This document shows, in pieces, positions 1 through 23,399 of a stretch of 64,000 nucleotides of DNA (position 1 is its first letter; every line of letters starts with the position of its first letter). The notes under the pieces were generated by a model. That model was given only the letters and a program-made list of their open reading frames with translations. It ran no database searches and was not told the origin of the DNA. The stretch spans positions 5,211,146 through 5,275,145 of the forward strand of contig RPFO01000154.1 of the NCBI GenBank assembly GCA_009746045.1, in the 5' to 3' direction. The position numbers and the translations under genes were made by a program. Source of the stretch: Mesostigma viride. Lineage: Eukaryota > Streptophyta > Mesostigmatophyceae > Mesostigmatales > Mesostigmataceae.

Positions 1-1950
1 CCACAATCCCGGAATTCACCAAAGTGGGATGGGGTTTTATGTCACCATAATGGACCGAGTGTGCAGCAGGTGCTGAGCCGAAAAGGGAATGCCAAAGGGC
101 TGGTGCTGCCTCGCCTCCCTAAGACGCCCTCCCCGACTCAAGTCTCTCAATAGGTAAACTTTTTAGCTTCGGGGCGCAGCCCTTGCGCGGCTCCTATAGT
201 CCCGAATCACCCCTCCTCGGCAGGGGCAACTGGACAACTGACCTGCCGCCACAACAACAACAAAAACAAAGAAAACAGGTCGTTCCTGACAGGAACCTGG
301 GTCGTGACCTCTAGAGTCCAGGCCACGCCACACGCACCATCCCAAGGTGGCAAGGCTGCGATGTGACAATAGAACTGTTCTAGAAACCTATCAATAGCTC
401 CGCCGAAGCGGGTCATACCGCCGAAGCAGCGCCCCATTCTTCGCTCATGCCAAAAAGACCGGCAGCAAGGGAAAACGGCATGGAGGTATATTTAAATTTT
501 CTTTCCATTGCTTGGCCAACTCTGCTATGCTTGGCCGAACAACTTAGCAGGTGTGCCACCATCTGCCTCGGTTATAAGACAGGTGCAGCCCGCGCTAGAT
601 TTTGCAATGTTGCACAGGCGGCCATTGCCTTCACTGTCTCAAAGAAACAATTGCTGATCATTGCCAGCCTAGCTTGCTTAAGGTATGGTCCGCCGACACA
701 CAGGCTGACATCATCCTCACAGGATGATGCGGACCACTCAACAATAGTCGCCGACCCTAATAAACAACCGGGTCTTTGAACGAGAATCAGGCGAGCTTGA
801 AACCCTTTCTAAAAATCAGATTAGTCAACCCATGTCGCAGACAGCCTTCCACATTGTAGGCACAGGCATTGTGGCCCTATCTTCCCGCATGCATTAATTT
901 AACTCTTTTCAGAGAAAACTGATTCGCGCGCTAGTTGTGAACTTTGCAGCGCGGCCATTTTCAGCTCTCCGTGCGGGATTCCACCGTGCCTGTGCCTGTG
1001 TCCGCACCCACAGGGTCACCGCAGGGCTTGAGGCGCACTCGTTCAACTTCCAGGGTGCCTTCATGAAGCTGCTGCATACACTCTCCGCGGTCACCGTCTG
1101 CCACCCGCCCTATGCGTCAGAGGAGTGCTCCGACGTGCACCATCCAATCTACGCCAAGGCGCGCCGTCCACCACAGGAAAGCGGCATACGGGAGGACGAC
1201 CTGCCGGAGCAGTGCAACAGGCGTAGGGGACCGAGTGCCCGACGTTGAGAGCATTTTATGATTTATATTTCACCCAGGGAAGCAGACGAGCCCTGACACC
1301 ATGACCCAGGGCATGCGACAATTATTTGCATGCCGTGACTTTGTTTTGCCGTCGGGTCTACTGTTTATGTTGGTGACTAGTTTTCGTTTGAACGGCACAT
1401 TGGAGATGTCTGCTGCCGTTGACACCTGGCGCATACAGACATTGGGGTAGTTTTGGATGGTACAGAGATACAAGCTTACACGTAATAATGATGGGCTTAT
1501 CCATGTATATGCTACTCCGTGACAGGTGGAAGGGTATCGATGACCTGTTTATGGGGTTGCTAGAGGTGGAAGAGTACCAAGGTATCTAGTGACCCTGCCT
1601 TCATCCGCAGATGCAATTTTGATATTCGAAGTCCACCTTCGTCGTTAACTGGAGTCGTCTGTACAAGATCTGGGTGCAGATCATCCGCGAGAATGTTTAG
1701 CCTGGCAGAAGGCTGGCCAAGCCCTTCGAGACCAGTGGGGGCGCATTTCATGTCACGCCGGCCTGTCTGGAGTAAAACTTTTCAATTTCTTTCAACCTAG
1801 CTCGCGACTCTCAGTTCTCCTATAGCCCTAACCACATCATGCAAGCAATGCTGTGTACAAATTAAGGCCAGAAAGCCAGCCACAAGCTAGTTCATGAATT
1901 GGAGATGCAATATCTGTCTGTGTTGCAAAGGCATCCGGAGATGGACGTCA
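1..1950. other. No recognisable gene
   Basis: Short open frames occur, for example 110 codons at 447-779 on the plus strand, but none has a domain-like composition, a splice context or a match to any family I know. I see no tandem array or transposon terminus. It may be intergenic sequence or old decayed repeats. Confidence 0.4.
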
Positions 1951-2039
1951 CTTGTGCCTAATACAGGTGACCAACCCAATTAGGGCCCTTGCGCTACAAG
2001 GGGGGGCGCCCACCCACAATGCTTTAGTCCATTCGTTTG

Positions 2040-2410
2040 GTCCACCAGGACATGGGGGGCCTGGGCCTCTCCGTGATTTGGAAAAAGATTATGGACGAGG
2101 CCAAGTGGGCCGCCGCCAGGTCATAGAGGCCAACAACCCCCCTGCAGTGGGGAAGGAGCGTGTTTGCAAACGCGGGAGGCATGCCAGCCAAGACCCCTAG
2201 GGTTGCGAGCATCATAGATAGAACATAGGACTGTTTTTGTAGATTAGATAGAATAGGGTTGTTTTGTAGATAGCTTAGACCGGTAGGATTGCGTGCTCCC
2301 ATCCATCCATCCATCCATCCATCCATCGGGGTTGATGCTCCGTGACTTCCCAACGAGAGCACGAGTTTAATTAATTCATTAATTCATTAATAATTAATTA
2401 GTTAATTAAT
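2040..2410 (+). mobile_element. LINE 3' end with hairpin and TTAA-type tail
   Basis: This is the 3' end of a non-LTR retrotransposon copy. The stretch after 2060 (GGCCTCTCCGTGATTTGG) recurs inverted at 4630-4655, and the part from about 2120 recurs inverted at 3620-3790. It ends with a short run of CCAT units (2300-2325), then the hairpin-forming GCTCCGTGACTTCCCAACG, then an AATTAATTA tail (2368-2415). No intact coding sequence remains. The orientation is inferred from the tail order. Confidence 0.65.
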
Positions 2411-2854
2411 TAATTTCCCTTCATAGCCGGCAGAGGCGTTACGGGGCCGGGGTACAGTTTCCTCAGTTAGGCTGATATCCCCCCCCTGCATATTTGATTG
2501 GTATACACTTGTCCAAAACAGGGTACGGCACATTTATTTACACTTAGACTGCGCCACGTGATCTTAATCCTCTGTGGGATGAAAATGGAAGAGGGTACGG
2601 TGCACGTCATATCAATGAGACAGACAGCGCAGGGCGCCCGAACTGCGAATGTGGCGAATCGCCCGGACCGTGGTGGCTCGCTTTTCCCACAGTCTGAGGC
2701 GCCTGGGCATAGCCAGGCACCTGGCCCACACAGATCAGGCCGACACATGAGACAGACTAGCTGGCAGGCCATGCCCGCGCAGCCCGGGCGTTTTTTCCTC
2801 ACGTGCCATGCCCCAGACCGCGCACGGTCGGGCCGCCCTCCGTGAACTGCCATG

Positions 2855-2965
2855 ATAGGCTAAGCATTAATTAATATAATTAACTAATTAACACGTAACA
2901 GTGTTCAGTACGTGAGCATAAGTCAGTACAGTCGAAAGTGAGATGGGATGGGATGGGATGGGATG
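2855..2965 (-). mobile_element. Second type of LINE/SINE tail, CCCAT type
   Basis: Read on the minus strand this is a run of CATCC/CCCAT units (2941-2964), then a unique stretch containing TTATGCTCACGTACTG, then TTACGTGTTAATTAG and AT-rich sequence. The same order is seen on the plus strand at 3310-3410 and 6505-6595. It is therefore a repeat family separate from the hairpin-tailed one. Its coding part is not visible here. Confidence 0.5.
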
Positions 2966-3299
2966 CCGGGGTGGGAGAGAGGAAGCTCTAGCTATCTAAG
3001 GCTAGGCCTGGACATGTACTACTGACAGTCACTAGATGAGACGGGCCTGCATGCCCAGGGAGCCTCCTGGCTTGCCTGTAATAGACACATATTGCTGGAC
3101 GCATGGCGATCCAACGCCGTGGAAGGACTAGGGTAGTTGTCTGAGAGGAAAGACGGATGGATCGGCAGATGACTCGTAAAGATAGGTGGCAGACGGTTAT
3201 GAAGGACACCACCCCCAAATCAGTGGGAGCTCTGCGTGTGACCCAGTTTTGCATTTATAGTGATTCGGGCCATGGTGCCCACAACCCTGTGATTAGAAA

Positions 3300-3415
3300 T
3301 TTGATAGCTAGCTCCATCTACCCCATCCCATCTCCACCCCACTGACTGAGGACTTATGCTCACCTGGTACGTAGTCTACGTGTAAATTATCAAAATTAAT
3401 TAATGGTACCTCGCA
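3300..3415 (+). mobile_element. CCCAT-type retroelement tail
   Basis: The order is CCCATCCCATCTCCACCCC, then ACTTATGCTCACCTGG, then CTACGTGTAAATTATC and a TTAA-rich end. It matches the tails at 6505-6595 and, inverted, 2855-2965. No protein-coding part is recognisable upstream. Confidence 0.45.
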
Positions 3416-3554
3416 GTTGGGATCGCGGCCCCCCCTGCACTAGACTAGCTCTAATATGTCCTTGATTTCATTCATCTACGCTGCCATAAACCTGCGTTCA
3501 TTATCCGCATATTGATTCGGGCTGTGGTGCCCGCAACCCTGTAGCTAGGAACTA

Positions 3555-3790
3555 GATGATTAATTAATTAATTAATTAAACTCGTGCTCCCGTAGGGGAC
3601 TCACGGAGCATTAACCCCGATGGATGGATGGATGGGTACACGCAATCCTACCGGTCTAACATATCTACAGAAAACAATCCTAAGCCCTATATCTATTGTG
3701 CCCTCGACCCTAGGGGTCTTGTCTGGCACGCTTCCCGCATTTGCAAACACGCGGGCGCTTCCCCACTGGAGGGGGGCCGTTGTCCTCTAT
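3555..3790 (-). mobile_element. LINE 3' end with hairpin and TTAA tail
   Basis: On the minus strand it aligns with the 2120-2410 copy: a shared stretch with GCAAATGCGGGAAGCG and GTTAGACCGGTAGGATTGCG, then CCAT units, the hairpin block (ATGCTCCGTGAGTCCCCTACG) and (TTAA)n. It is 5' truncated at about 3790, next to an unrelated plus-strand ORF1-like fragment. Confidence 0.65.
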
Positions 3791-4200
3791 GACCTGTCAG
3801 AGACCACTTGGCCTTGTCCATCACCCTTGCCGACGAGCTCAAGGACCAGCTCCTTACCCTCATGGGCCTGGTAGGTGAGGTAGAACTGCGTCAGTGGGTG
3901 CCACCGCCTTCCCCACTCACGGGACAAGGCGGCTCCCCCACCAGCCAGTGACTCCTGCTCACCTAAGTTCCCCTCCCGTGAGGACAAGCAGCGGTTCCTT
4001 TCTCGTCGCAAGAGGCTGCACGACCTCACCTGGACGCTGGACGACGACCTGACCCCCGCTCAGCAGCAGCAGCGACGCGACCTGTGGCGGCGAAATACCG
4101 CCACAAGTAAGACCCCCAGAAGCCCAAGGTGTACTGGAGGGGCCGCGGGGACCTGATGATCAACCACAAGATGTGGATCAACGCCCCCTGCGGGCTAGAA
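3787..4200 (+). pseudogene. LINE ORF1-like C-terminal fragment
   Basis: Three frames together give a leucine-rich helix (LADELKDQLLTLMGLVGEVE), then FLSRRKRLHDLTWTLDDDLT PAQ with QQQRRDLWRR, and, after a frame change near 4105, PKVYWRGRGDLMIN. The pattern 'LDDDLTP.Q...R..LW ... G...WRG..L.I' is typical of the end of ORF1 proteins in eukaryotic LINEs. These carry a coiled coil and bind the element's RNA. Stops and frame changes mean it is dead. The family assignment is from memory of the motif. Confidence 0.45.
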
Positions 4201-4489
4201 TAGCTTGCATAATAGCCCTAGCTTGTATCCATTGGTAGTCACTGCCGCCATGGCAGCCATGCTAAGAATGTTTGCCTTGCTGTGCCACTATACCTAGTCA
4301 CGTGCACCGCTAACGCACGGTACACAACCAGCCATAGCCTTTAATAGCTTAGTCCTTGTACAGCCATGCTACGTCCTGGCTATGATCAGATTACTTGCCC
4401 ACGCTCCTTGTTACTGATGATATGCTCACATGGGTCTTATTGCACCCACAGATCTTGCCGGATCGTTTACCGCGTCCGATTGCAGCTGT

Positions 4490-4660
4490 GGCATGCCTTC
4501 GGCATGAAGGAGAAAGGGGGTCTCTGCCCTTTCTTCCTGTTGTGCACACACAGGGATTAAAAGCACTTCGGTGCTCCGTGACTCCCCAACGGGAGCACGA
4601 GTTAAATTAATTAATTAATTAATCATCTTTTTCCAAATCACGGAGAGGCCTAGCTAGCCC
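4490..4660 (-). mobile_element. Fold-back/MITE-type repeat inserted in a LINE fragment
   Basis: Minus strand: an AATTAATTAATTAATT tract, then ACTCGTGCTCCCGTTGGGG AGTCACGGAGCA, then an inner part with GAAGTGC, GTTGTGCACAACAGG-like sequence and CTCCTTCATGCC...GGCATGCC. The same inner part lies between inverted arms at 62463-62640, so this is a one-armed copy. It abuts the LINE sequence GTGATTTGGAAAAAGAT at 4628-4645, which continues uninterrupted at 2065-2085. Confidence 0.55.
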
Positions 4661-6222
4661 CCCCCAATGTCCTCTATACTAGCTGCTCTTTGAAAGTGCG
4701 GGCCTTGTGGCGTCTAGCCTTGCTGGGCCCGGCCGACGTGAGGAGGTGCCTGCCCCGCTGAGCTGGTCGCAGCCGTGCGGAGGGGCCACACGTGAGGTGT
4801 CTGCCTGGTTGGTGCAAGCTAAGTGCCCTACTACTAGCTGCAGGCGCCCGCTGCTTGATGGTGCTGGTGATAAGTGGCATGCCTACTAAGGTACAAGTCC
4901 TCACTGCGGACGTGAGCATGCAGCGTATCCCACAAGGAAAATTGACCGCAGCATGTTGGTGACCGCGCCGTCCAGCTTTTTGGCAAGGTCGGCTGTGAGG
5001 GTCCACGTCTCGGCCCCATTCGTAAGAACAGGGAGGACCAGGTTAAACCAGGTCCTGTTTCTCTAGCTTGTCCAAGGGCTTGCGCCACGGGGCCCTGTAT
5101 CCTATATATTAATTTGGCAATGAGTAGGCATGATTCCGGCACTATCCAGGGCATCGCGACTTTCCGACCAATCCCAAAAGCCTGGAAACTACTGAACGCC
5201 AATAAGAAAGAAGAGGACCGACTGACCACCAACCCGTGCCAAGCGCCCGGCGAGCGAAGCGAGCTGCGCTGAAAGCGCACAGCGAGCGCAGCGAGCGGCG
5301 AGCGCAGCGAGCGGCGAGCGAAGCGAGCACCGTACTGTTCAGCGCCGGGGCCGCCGCGGGCGAAGCGAGCACTCGGTACTGTTCCCCTCTCCGGAGCGCA
5401 GCGAAGGACCACGTACTACGCAGCGGGCAGCGGGCAGTCCCTCTACCGCCCCAAAGTGCTTTTTTTGGCTGGGCGAAGCCAGCAGGTCACACTAGTTGGC
5501 GTAAAGCGTGCTAGGCGAGGGAGATACGGTGGTCCACGTCAGCCTCGCAGCTGGGGAGTAAGCCGACGGTACCCAGCTACTTGACGCGGTCCCGATACTG
5601 GACGCGAGGAGAAAGAGGTCGGGCGGTGGCTGAGTGAGCCCAATCGCTGGAAGGCCTCTGTCTTCTTCCTTCGACCTCGAGCCTCACCATTCGGGCCTCG
5701 ATTGCGAGGCAGCCAAGCCATGTCTGCACGTGCTCAGTGTCCTCGAAGAGGGTATGCAGTGTCGTCTGCATAGACGATCAGTCCGCTAGCCGAATCTCCG
5801 TGTCCGCCCCGCCATGCCAGAATTTGTTGGCGACCTTCACTCCTGGTTCCCTAATCACAATGCGAGCAAACCCCTTGCGCTCCTGAATCATTACGTATTC
5901 GACCACAATAAGGAACAGGTATGGCGAGAGCACGCAGCCCTGCCACACACCCTTTTGTAAAGGGCATGCCGGTGGCGTGGACCCGTAGGATCAAGTGCGC
6001 ACCGACGGAGGTGGTGGACCCTTCATACAGGTGGCGGATGACAGCAATACATAAGGGGGAGGGGGATCCGGAACAGAGCGAGGATGTCCCACAGCGCAGA
6101 CCAGAAAACCGAATCGAAGGCTTTGATGAAGTCCACCAGCACAAGGTGCAGAGGGGACTCACCAGGCTGGAGGCGGTGCAGTTCTTCCACAAGGCGGCGA
6201 GTAGCAAAGAGCGCTTGTACTG
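4660..6222 (-). pseudogene. LINE reverse transcriptase, 5'-truncated and frameshifted
   Basis: Minus-strand frames read through reverse-transcriptase landmarks: [11 protein letters not shown] (near 6130, the first palm aspartate), [15 protein letters not shown] (about 6020), GCVAGL/GVWQGC-like sequence (5940) and a YADD-like region near 5780. Past 5100 they reach a C-terminal part related to 7440-7700. It parallels the plus-strand copies at 6745-7931 and 62652-63490. Several frame changes and stops make it a pseudogene. A GC-rich GAGCGAAGCGAGC-type repeat (5250-5400) interrupts it. Confidence 0.7.
5245..5400. repeat. GAGCGAAGCGAGC minisatellite
   Basis: Irregular tandem units of the form GCGAGCGAAGCGAGC / GCAGCGAGCGGCGAGC run through 5250-5330, with further dispersed units to about 5400. 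They sit inside the decayed LINE and seem to have expanded after its insertion. Confidence 0.7.
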
Positions 6223-6230
6223 TGTTGCTA

Positions 6231-6480
6231 CAATTAAAATAATTAATTACACTCGTGCTCCCGTTGGGGAGTCACGGAGCATTAACCCCGATGGATGGAT
6301 GGATGGATGGATGGATGGATGGATGGATGGATGGATGGATGGATGGATGGATGGATGGATGGATGGATGGATGGATGGATGGATGGATGGATGGATGGAT
6401 GGATGGATGGATGGATGGATGGATGGATGGATGGATGGATGGATGGATGGATGGATGGATGGGTACACGCAAACCTATCC
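6231..6480 (-). mobile_element. LINE 3' tail with expanded CCAT array
   Basis: On the minus strand: GGATAGGTTTGCGTGTACC, then about 43 CCAT units (6291-6463), then GGGGTTAATGCTCCGTGACT, the hairpin block and a TTAA/TTTAATTG tail. It abuts the 5' truncation of the next minus-strand LINE copy at about 6222. The tetranucleotide is the same one found as 5-6 units in the other tails, so the array grew inside a retroelement 3' UTR. Confidence 0.75.
6291..6463. repeat. (GGAT)n microsatellite
   Basis: A nearly perfect tetranucleotide run of roughly 43 units. It is open in several frames on both strands, giving repetitive pseudo-proteins (MDGW / PSIH) that are not genes. Confidence 0.95.
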
Positions 6481-6499
6481 TGGTCCAAGCTGCAAGGAA

Positions 6500-6600
6500 C
6501 TAGATAGCTACACCATCCACCCCATCCCATACTCATTTCCCTGAGGATTTACGCGCATGTGACGCAGTTACGTGTAAATTTATCAATTAATAAATCCGCA
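6500..6600 (+). mobile_element. CCCAT-type retroelement tail
   Basis: This matches 3310-3410: CACCATCCACCCCATCCCAT, then GAGGATTTACGCGCATGTG, then GTTACGTGTAAATTTATC and TTAATAAAT. Confidence 0.4.
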
Positions 6601-6744
6601 AAAGAAATTCCATCCTGGGGCCCCCGGCCGCGCCCGTAGCCGTTCGGGACATCAGCGATATTGCAAACCGTCAACTTCCCACCATGAAATGAGGTCATAA
6701 ACTAGTATTCTTCAAAATCCAGGCATTTTATCTTGCCTTCCCCT

Positions 6745-8095
6745 TGCCATATCGTTTCATCCTTTGGGAGGCTCTTTGGGCCATCCTAGCTCTGGATCGT
6801 GTGCCCCCAGCATTTATTGCTGCCATTCGCCGGCTGTATGAGGGCTCACAGGCGGTAGTGCGGACTGCGGAGGGCACCACCCCACCATTCCCCCTTCACC
6901 ACGGGGTGTGGCAAGGTTGTGTCCTGTACGTCCCCATACCTGTTCATTATTGTCGTGGATCACGTCATGCGCCAGGCACGTGCACGCTTTACTGCGGTGG
7001 TTCGAGCCCGGCTTGGACATCCTTAACGATCGCGAATATGGCGGCGGTGGCCCTGGCTACCGCCTGTCCGATCTGATTTATGCGGATGATACCACCCTCA
7101 TCGAGCGCCCCGAGCACATTCAGACCTGGCTGTACTGTCTGGGCTTGGAGGCGCGGGCGGTGGGGTTGGAGATTAGTGTCAAAACTGAGGCGATGGTGAT
7201 TGGGGCTACCAGTCGCCTGCCGCTGCCGCAGCTGCTAGGCGGGACGGAGGTCCCGTTCCGTGATCGCTTCAAACTGCTGGGGAGCATGCTCCCCGACGCC
7301 GCCGACGATGTGGACATCCGCATCGGCCTGGCCTGGGCTAGGCATCGTTCGCTCAAAACCTACTGGCACTCGAAGGACCTGGGCGAGCACCGCAAGCGAA
7401 TGCTCTTTAAGGTCCTGGTCCTCACAGTGCTCACCTATCGCGCCGATGCATGGACGCTCACGGACACGCTGGCCACACGGCTGAACCGCACGCCAGGCCC
7501 TGAACGTAGGGTTTTCCACAAATAGGTCTTTTGAATCTTTGTACCAGGGTATGCCTCGCATTTCGGACGAGATTAGACAGCGTAGGATAGCATTCGTAGG
7601 ACATTTTGCTTGCACCAGTCAGGTAGACACTGACCTCGGTCTGGCCGGCCCCCACATGCAGCGGCTTGGCCAGCGAGGGCGGCATATCCTGACCTGGCCT
7701 GGCCCCAAGGACATTCCTAGAAAGATGGGTAAACATGCCATGACCTATACACAGCAGTTGCTGGCCGACCTAGTGGTCCCAGCCCTGTTTGAACACCGCA
7801 TCCACTCCCTCTCTCTTGCTTGGACTGCTATGCAGAACAAGAAGAGGTGGAAGACGATTGTCCAGGCTCACACGCCAGCCCCTGTGGGCAAGCCCCCCAC
7901 CCCCCAGAGGAAGGGGCGCTTTGCTGAGTAAAGTAGTTAGGGTTTTCTAGATTAGATTAGCTAAGATAATTAGTTAGACTAGTTCGGTTTCGCGGCTTCA
8001 CCCACCTCCATCCATCCAGCAAGGGAATATGTGCTACATGATCCCCCAACGGAGTCATGCATGTTATTATTTAGTTTAATTTAATGTAATATCGT
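6745..8095 (+). pseudogene. LINE reverse transcriptase C-terminal half with 3' UTR
   Basis: This copy starts in the palm (WEALWAILALDRVPPAFIAA), passes the thumb-side block [10 protein letters not shown] and a YADD box (LIYADDTTLIERPEH, about 7075-7120), then a long C-terminal part (FKLLGSMLPDAADDVDIRIG) ending at a stop at 7929-7931. Frame changes occur near 6930 and 7525, so it is broken. The 3' UTR (7932-8095) holds CCATCCATCC, a decayed form of the hairpin block (GTGCTACATGATCCCCCAACG) and a TTTAATTTAATG tail. Compared with 62652-63490 it is about 90% alike in the shared palm by eye. It is 5' truncated, as expected for target-primed reverse transcription. Confidence 0.8.
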
Positions 8096-8099
8096 TTCG

Positions 8100-10520
8100 T
8101 ACTGCCTAAGGGCACGCCGCCATGGCCACTCCCGCAAGGATAGCGCGCTCTGGGCACACATTATGCACCGGCCGTACAGACGGTAGCGCGTTTTTTTTTT
8201 TTTTTTTTTCTCGCGGGAAATATTCGCCGCGCCACATCCCCTGGACATTCTGGGAGGTGGCGGTCTGCAACCCAACGGAGGCAAGCGTTTCATGGTATTA
8301 CATAAAGGAAAAAAAATTCCCCGATATCTCGGGTTAATAAACAGGGTGGGTACTTGATAGCATTGCCTACAGTGTTGTAAGCACACGCAAGCACCCTTGT
8401 CCAAATAAGCTGTCTGCCTTGCTCACACAATCCTAGCTCAAATCTTTCTCGCATAATTTACCACTACAGGCAACCTGATCAAAGTCTACAGGCCGCCACC
8501 CAATGTGCGCACGTTTTAGGCATTTCTTCTAGCCTCCCAAATCCTGCAGGCCTCCCATCGTAAAACAGCCAACCTTACACAAAAGCAAGACTAAGTATTC
8601 CCATCTACAACATATGCTTGGCTTTATATGTATAATATTGGCTGTACTGTACTGTCCAGGGGAGCCACAGGGTTCAGGTGGTCTTTCCCTAGTTCCTCAT
8701 ACCTCCCACGAGGGCACATGACTGACCCACCAATACTAGGTAACTGATGAGCGTGGATCCCCCTTGTTACGCCGTGGTTCATACACACCAGACGTAGTGC
8801 TGCTTCCGCGACTACCTTTCCCCCCTTGGAAAAAAGCCAAACTCCAGCGGTTCCTCACAAGAATCAGCAGGTGGCTTCGCTGGTGTCGGCTCCTGCGACG
8901 AGCCAATTGGCCCCTGGCAGCAGCCAAGGAGGAAAACAAGGTTTCTGATGATGTAGTCCTATCGGTAACACATCCACGAAATAAATGACCAAAAAATCAG
9001 CAAGTGGCCTGCATAGATCAGTGGCCCGCCCATGACCACTCGCCCATGAGGCAGGGAGAAGCAAGGAGCCCACGTGACAAGGACTCCTACCCCGTGGCCG
9101 GTTCTGGTACACACCGGCCGCACGTCGCCATCGCAGCCATGCCACAGACATAGGCAGCGGACGGGCGTTGTCTTGCCCATTGATCGCTTGGGCCATGGCC
9201 GGTGCTGGGTGGCAGGAGATGCGCGTCCAGCTGACATTTTACGCGCGTTTTCGCGCCATCACCATCTCCCCAAGCGACTGTGGTCTTGCCCCTGGCAGGC
9301 GCTGCCAGCCCCTTGGACGCATGGAAGTAGATCCGGTCGCCCCCTGGCCAACAAGACGGGATAGCAGCTCTTCTTCGCCTCGCCGCCGCCACGCCCTCAT
9401 CTCTGCACACCATCCCCTACAGGGAAGGGGTTACCTGGCCCCCTGCGCCTGCCGGAAGGATGACGGGGAGGCCACGCATGGGCGTTCCGACAGCTCCAGT
9501 TTCATCCAGACTGCGGCACACCGGCGCCAACAAAAGGGGGTACCGGCCGATGCATGCCGAATATTCTACCGATGAACTGATGCCATTTTCCCGACGCCAA
9601 TTCGCCGATGCAAGCTGGTGCCCTCCATGCAGAGCCACGTGCCCAGGCCGAGAGCCACGTATCTGGGCCTTGGTGGTCCGCGGCGTGGCGCCGATGGAGC
9701 ACGGGCACCGCTCCCAAGTGCTCAGGGCCCGCGACAGCTGCGGGGGTGAGGCGCGGCTCATGGGCCAACCGCAGGCCATTAAGGGGGCGGATGCACGACT
9801 CGGGCGCAGGACGGTGCAGTCGAAGCCCTACCATAATGCCGCTAGCGACTGCCACGCACACATGGGAGCGATACGCCACTTGCGAGGCGTCGTGGGAACT
9901 GCCAGCATCTGCCGCATGGCCAGGGGGACCCTGGCTGGCGTGGGTTCAGGGACCCCGCCTCATGCATGAGGCTGACCCTACGCATGGGTATGTATGCCTC
10001 CCCTTCCTTGCATGCCTGCCACGTGCCCGGGTATGCCTCCCCTTCCTTGCATGCCTGCCACGTGCCCGGGTATGCCTCCCCTTCCTTGCATGCCTGCCAC
10101 GTGCCCGGGTGACAGAGAGGGTAACCCGGTGGTGAGGCATCACGACATGCTTCCCCAAGGCGCGCCGGTTCGCGTGCGGGGAAAAGGGGGGTAAGTAGCT
10201 ACCAATCCTCCCCGCGCCTTCATGATGCTGGTCCCAGGCACGCCGCCAGGTGTCTTCTCCATCAACCCCCCTCCCCCCCCCTTCCCCCCCACGAGGCCCC
10301 CCTCCACAAGCCCCTCCCCCAAACAAGCCCCACCGTTGCTTACATGTCCTGCATGCGACGCCCATCCTCCGCATCGCAAGGCAACCCCTATAGAGTGGTT
10401 GGGATCCGCTTGTCCCGCATGTGGGGTGGTGCGTGGTGGGCAGCTGCCCACCGTCCACCGCTGTAGAGTTTGTTGGGTTTCCCTGGTCTACGTTTCCGCT
10501 CCGCCCACACGTTCTTGTCC
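8100..10520. other. Intergenic, no supported gene
   Basis: I found a T-run at 8191-8210 and a GC-rich stretch at 9060-9970 with long open frames on both strands (169 codons plus, 125 codons minus). Neither has recognisable domains or splice sites. The open frames follow from GC richness. A three-unit 39-bp tandem repeat lies at about 9991-10108. Confidence 0.4.
9991..10108. repeat. 39-bp tandem repeat, three units
   Basis: The unit starts GTATGCCTCCCCTTCCTTGC and ends GCCACGTGCCCGG. The three copies are nearly identical. Confidence 0.9.
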
Positions 10521-10525
10521 TCTGC

Positions 10526-23395
<12,870 letters not shown>

Positions 23396-23399
23396 GAAC

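Noticed and set aside
447-779. 110-codon plus-strand gene
   Set aside because: No domain, no splice or promoter context, and composition like the surrounding intergenic DNA.
6247-6544. MDGW / PSIH repetitive proteins
   Set aside because: Translations of (GGAT)n in a retroelement tail.
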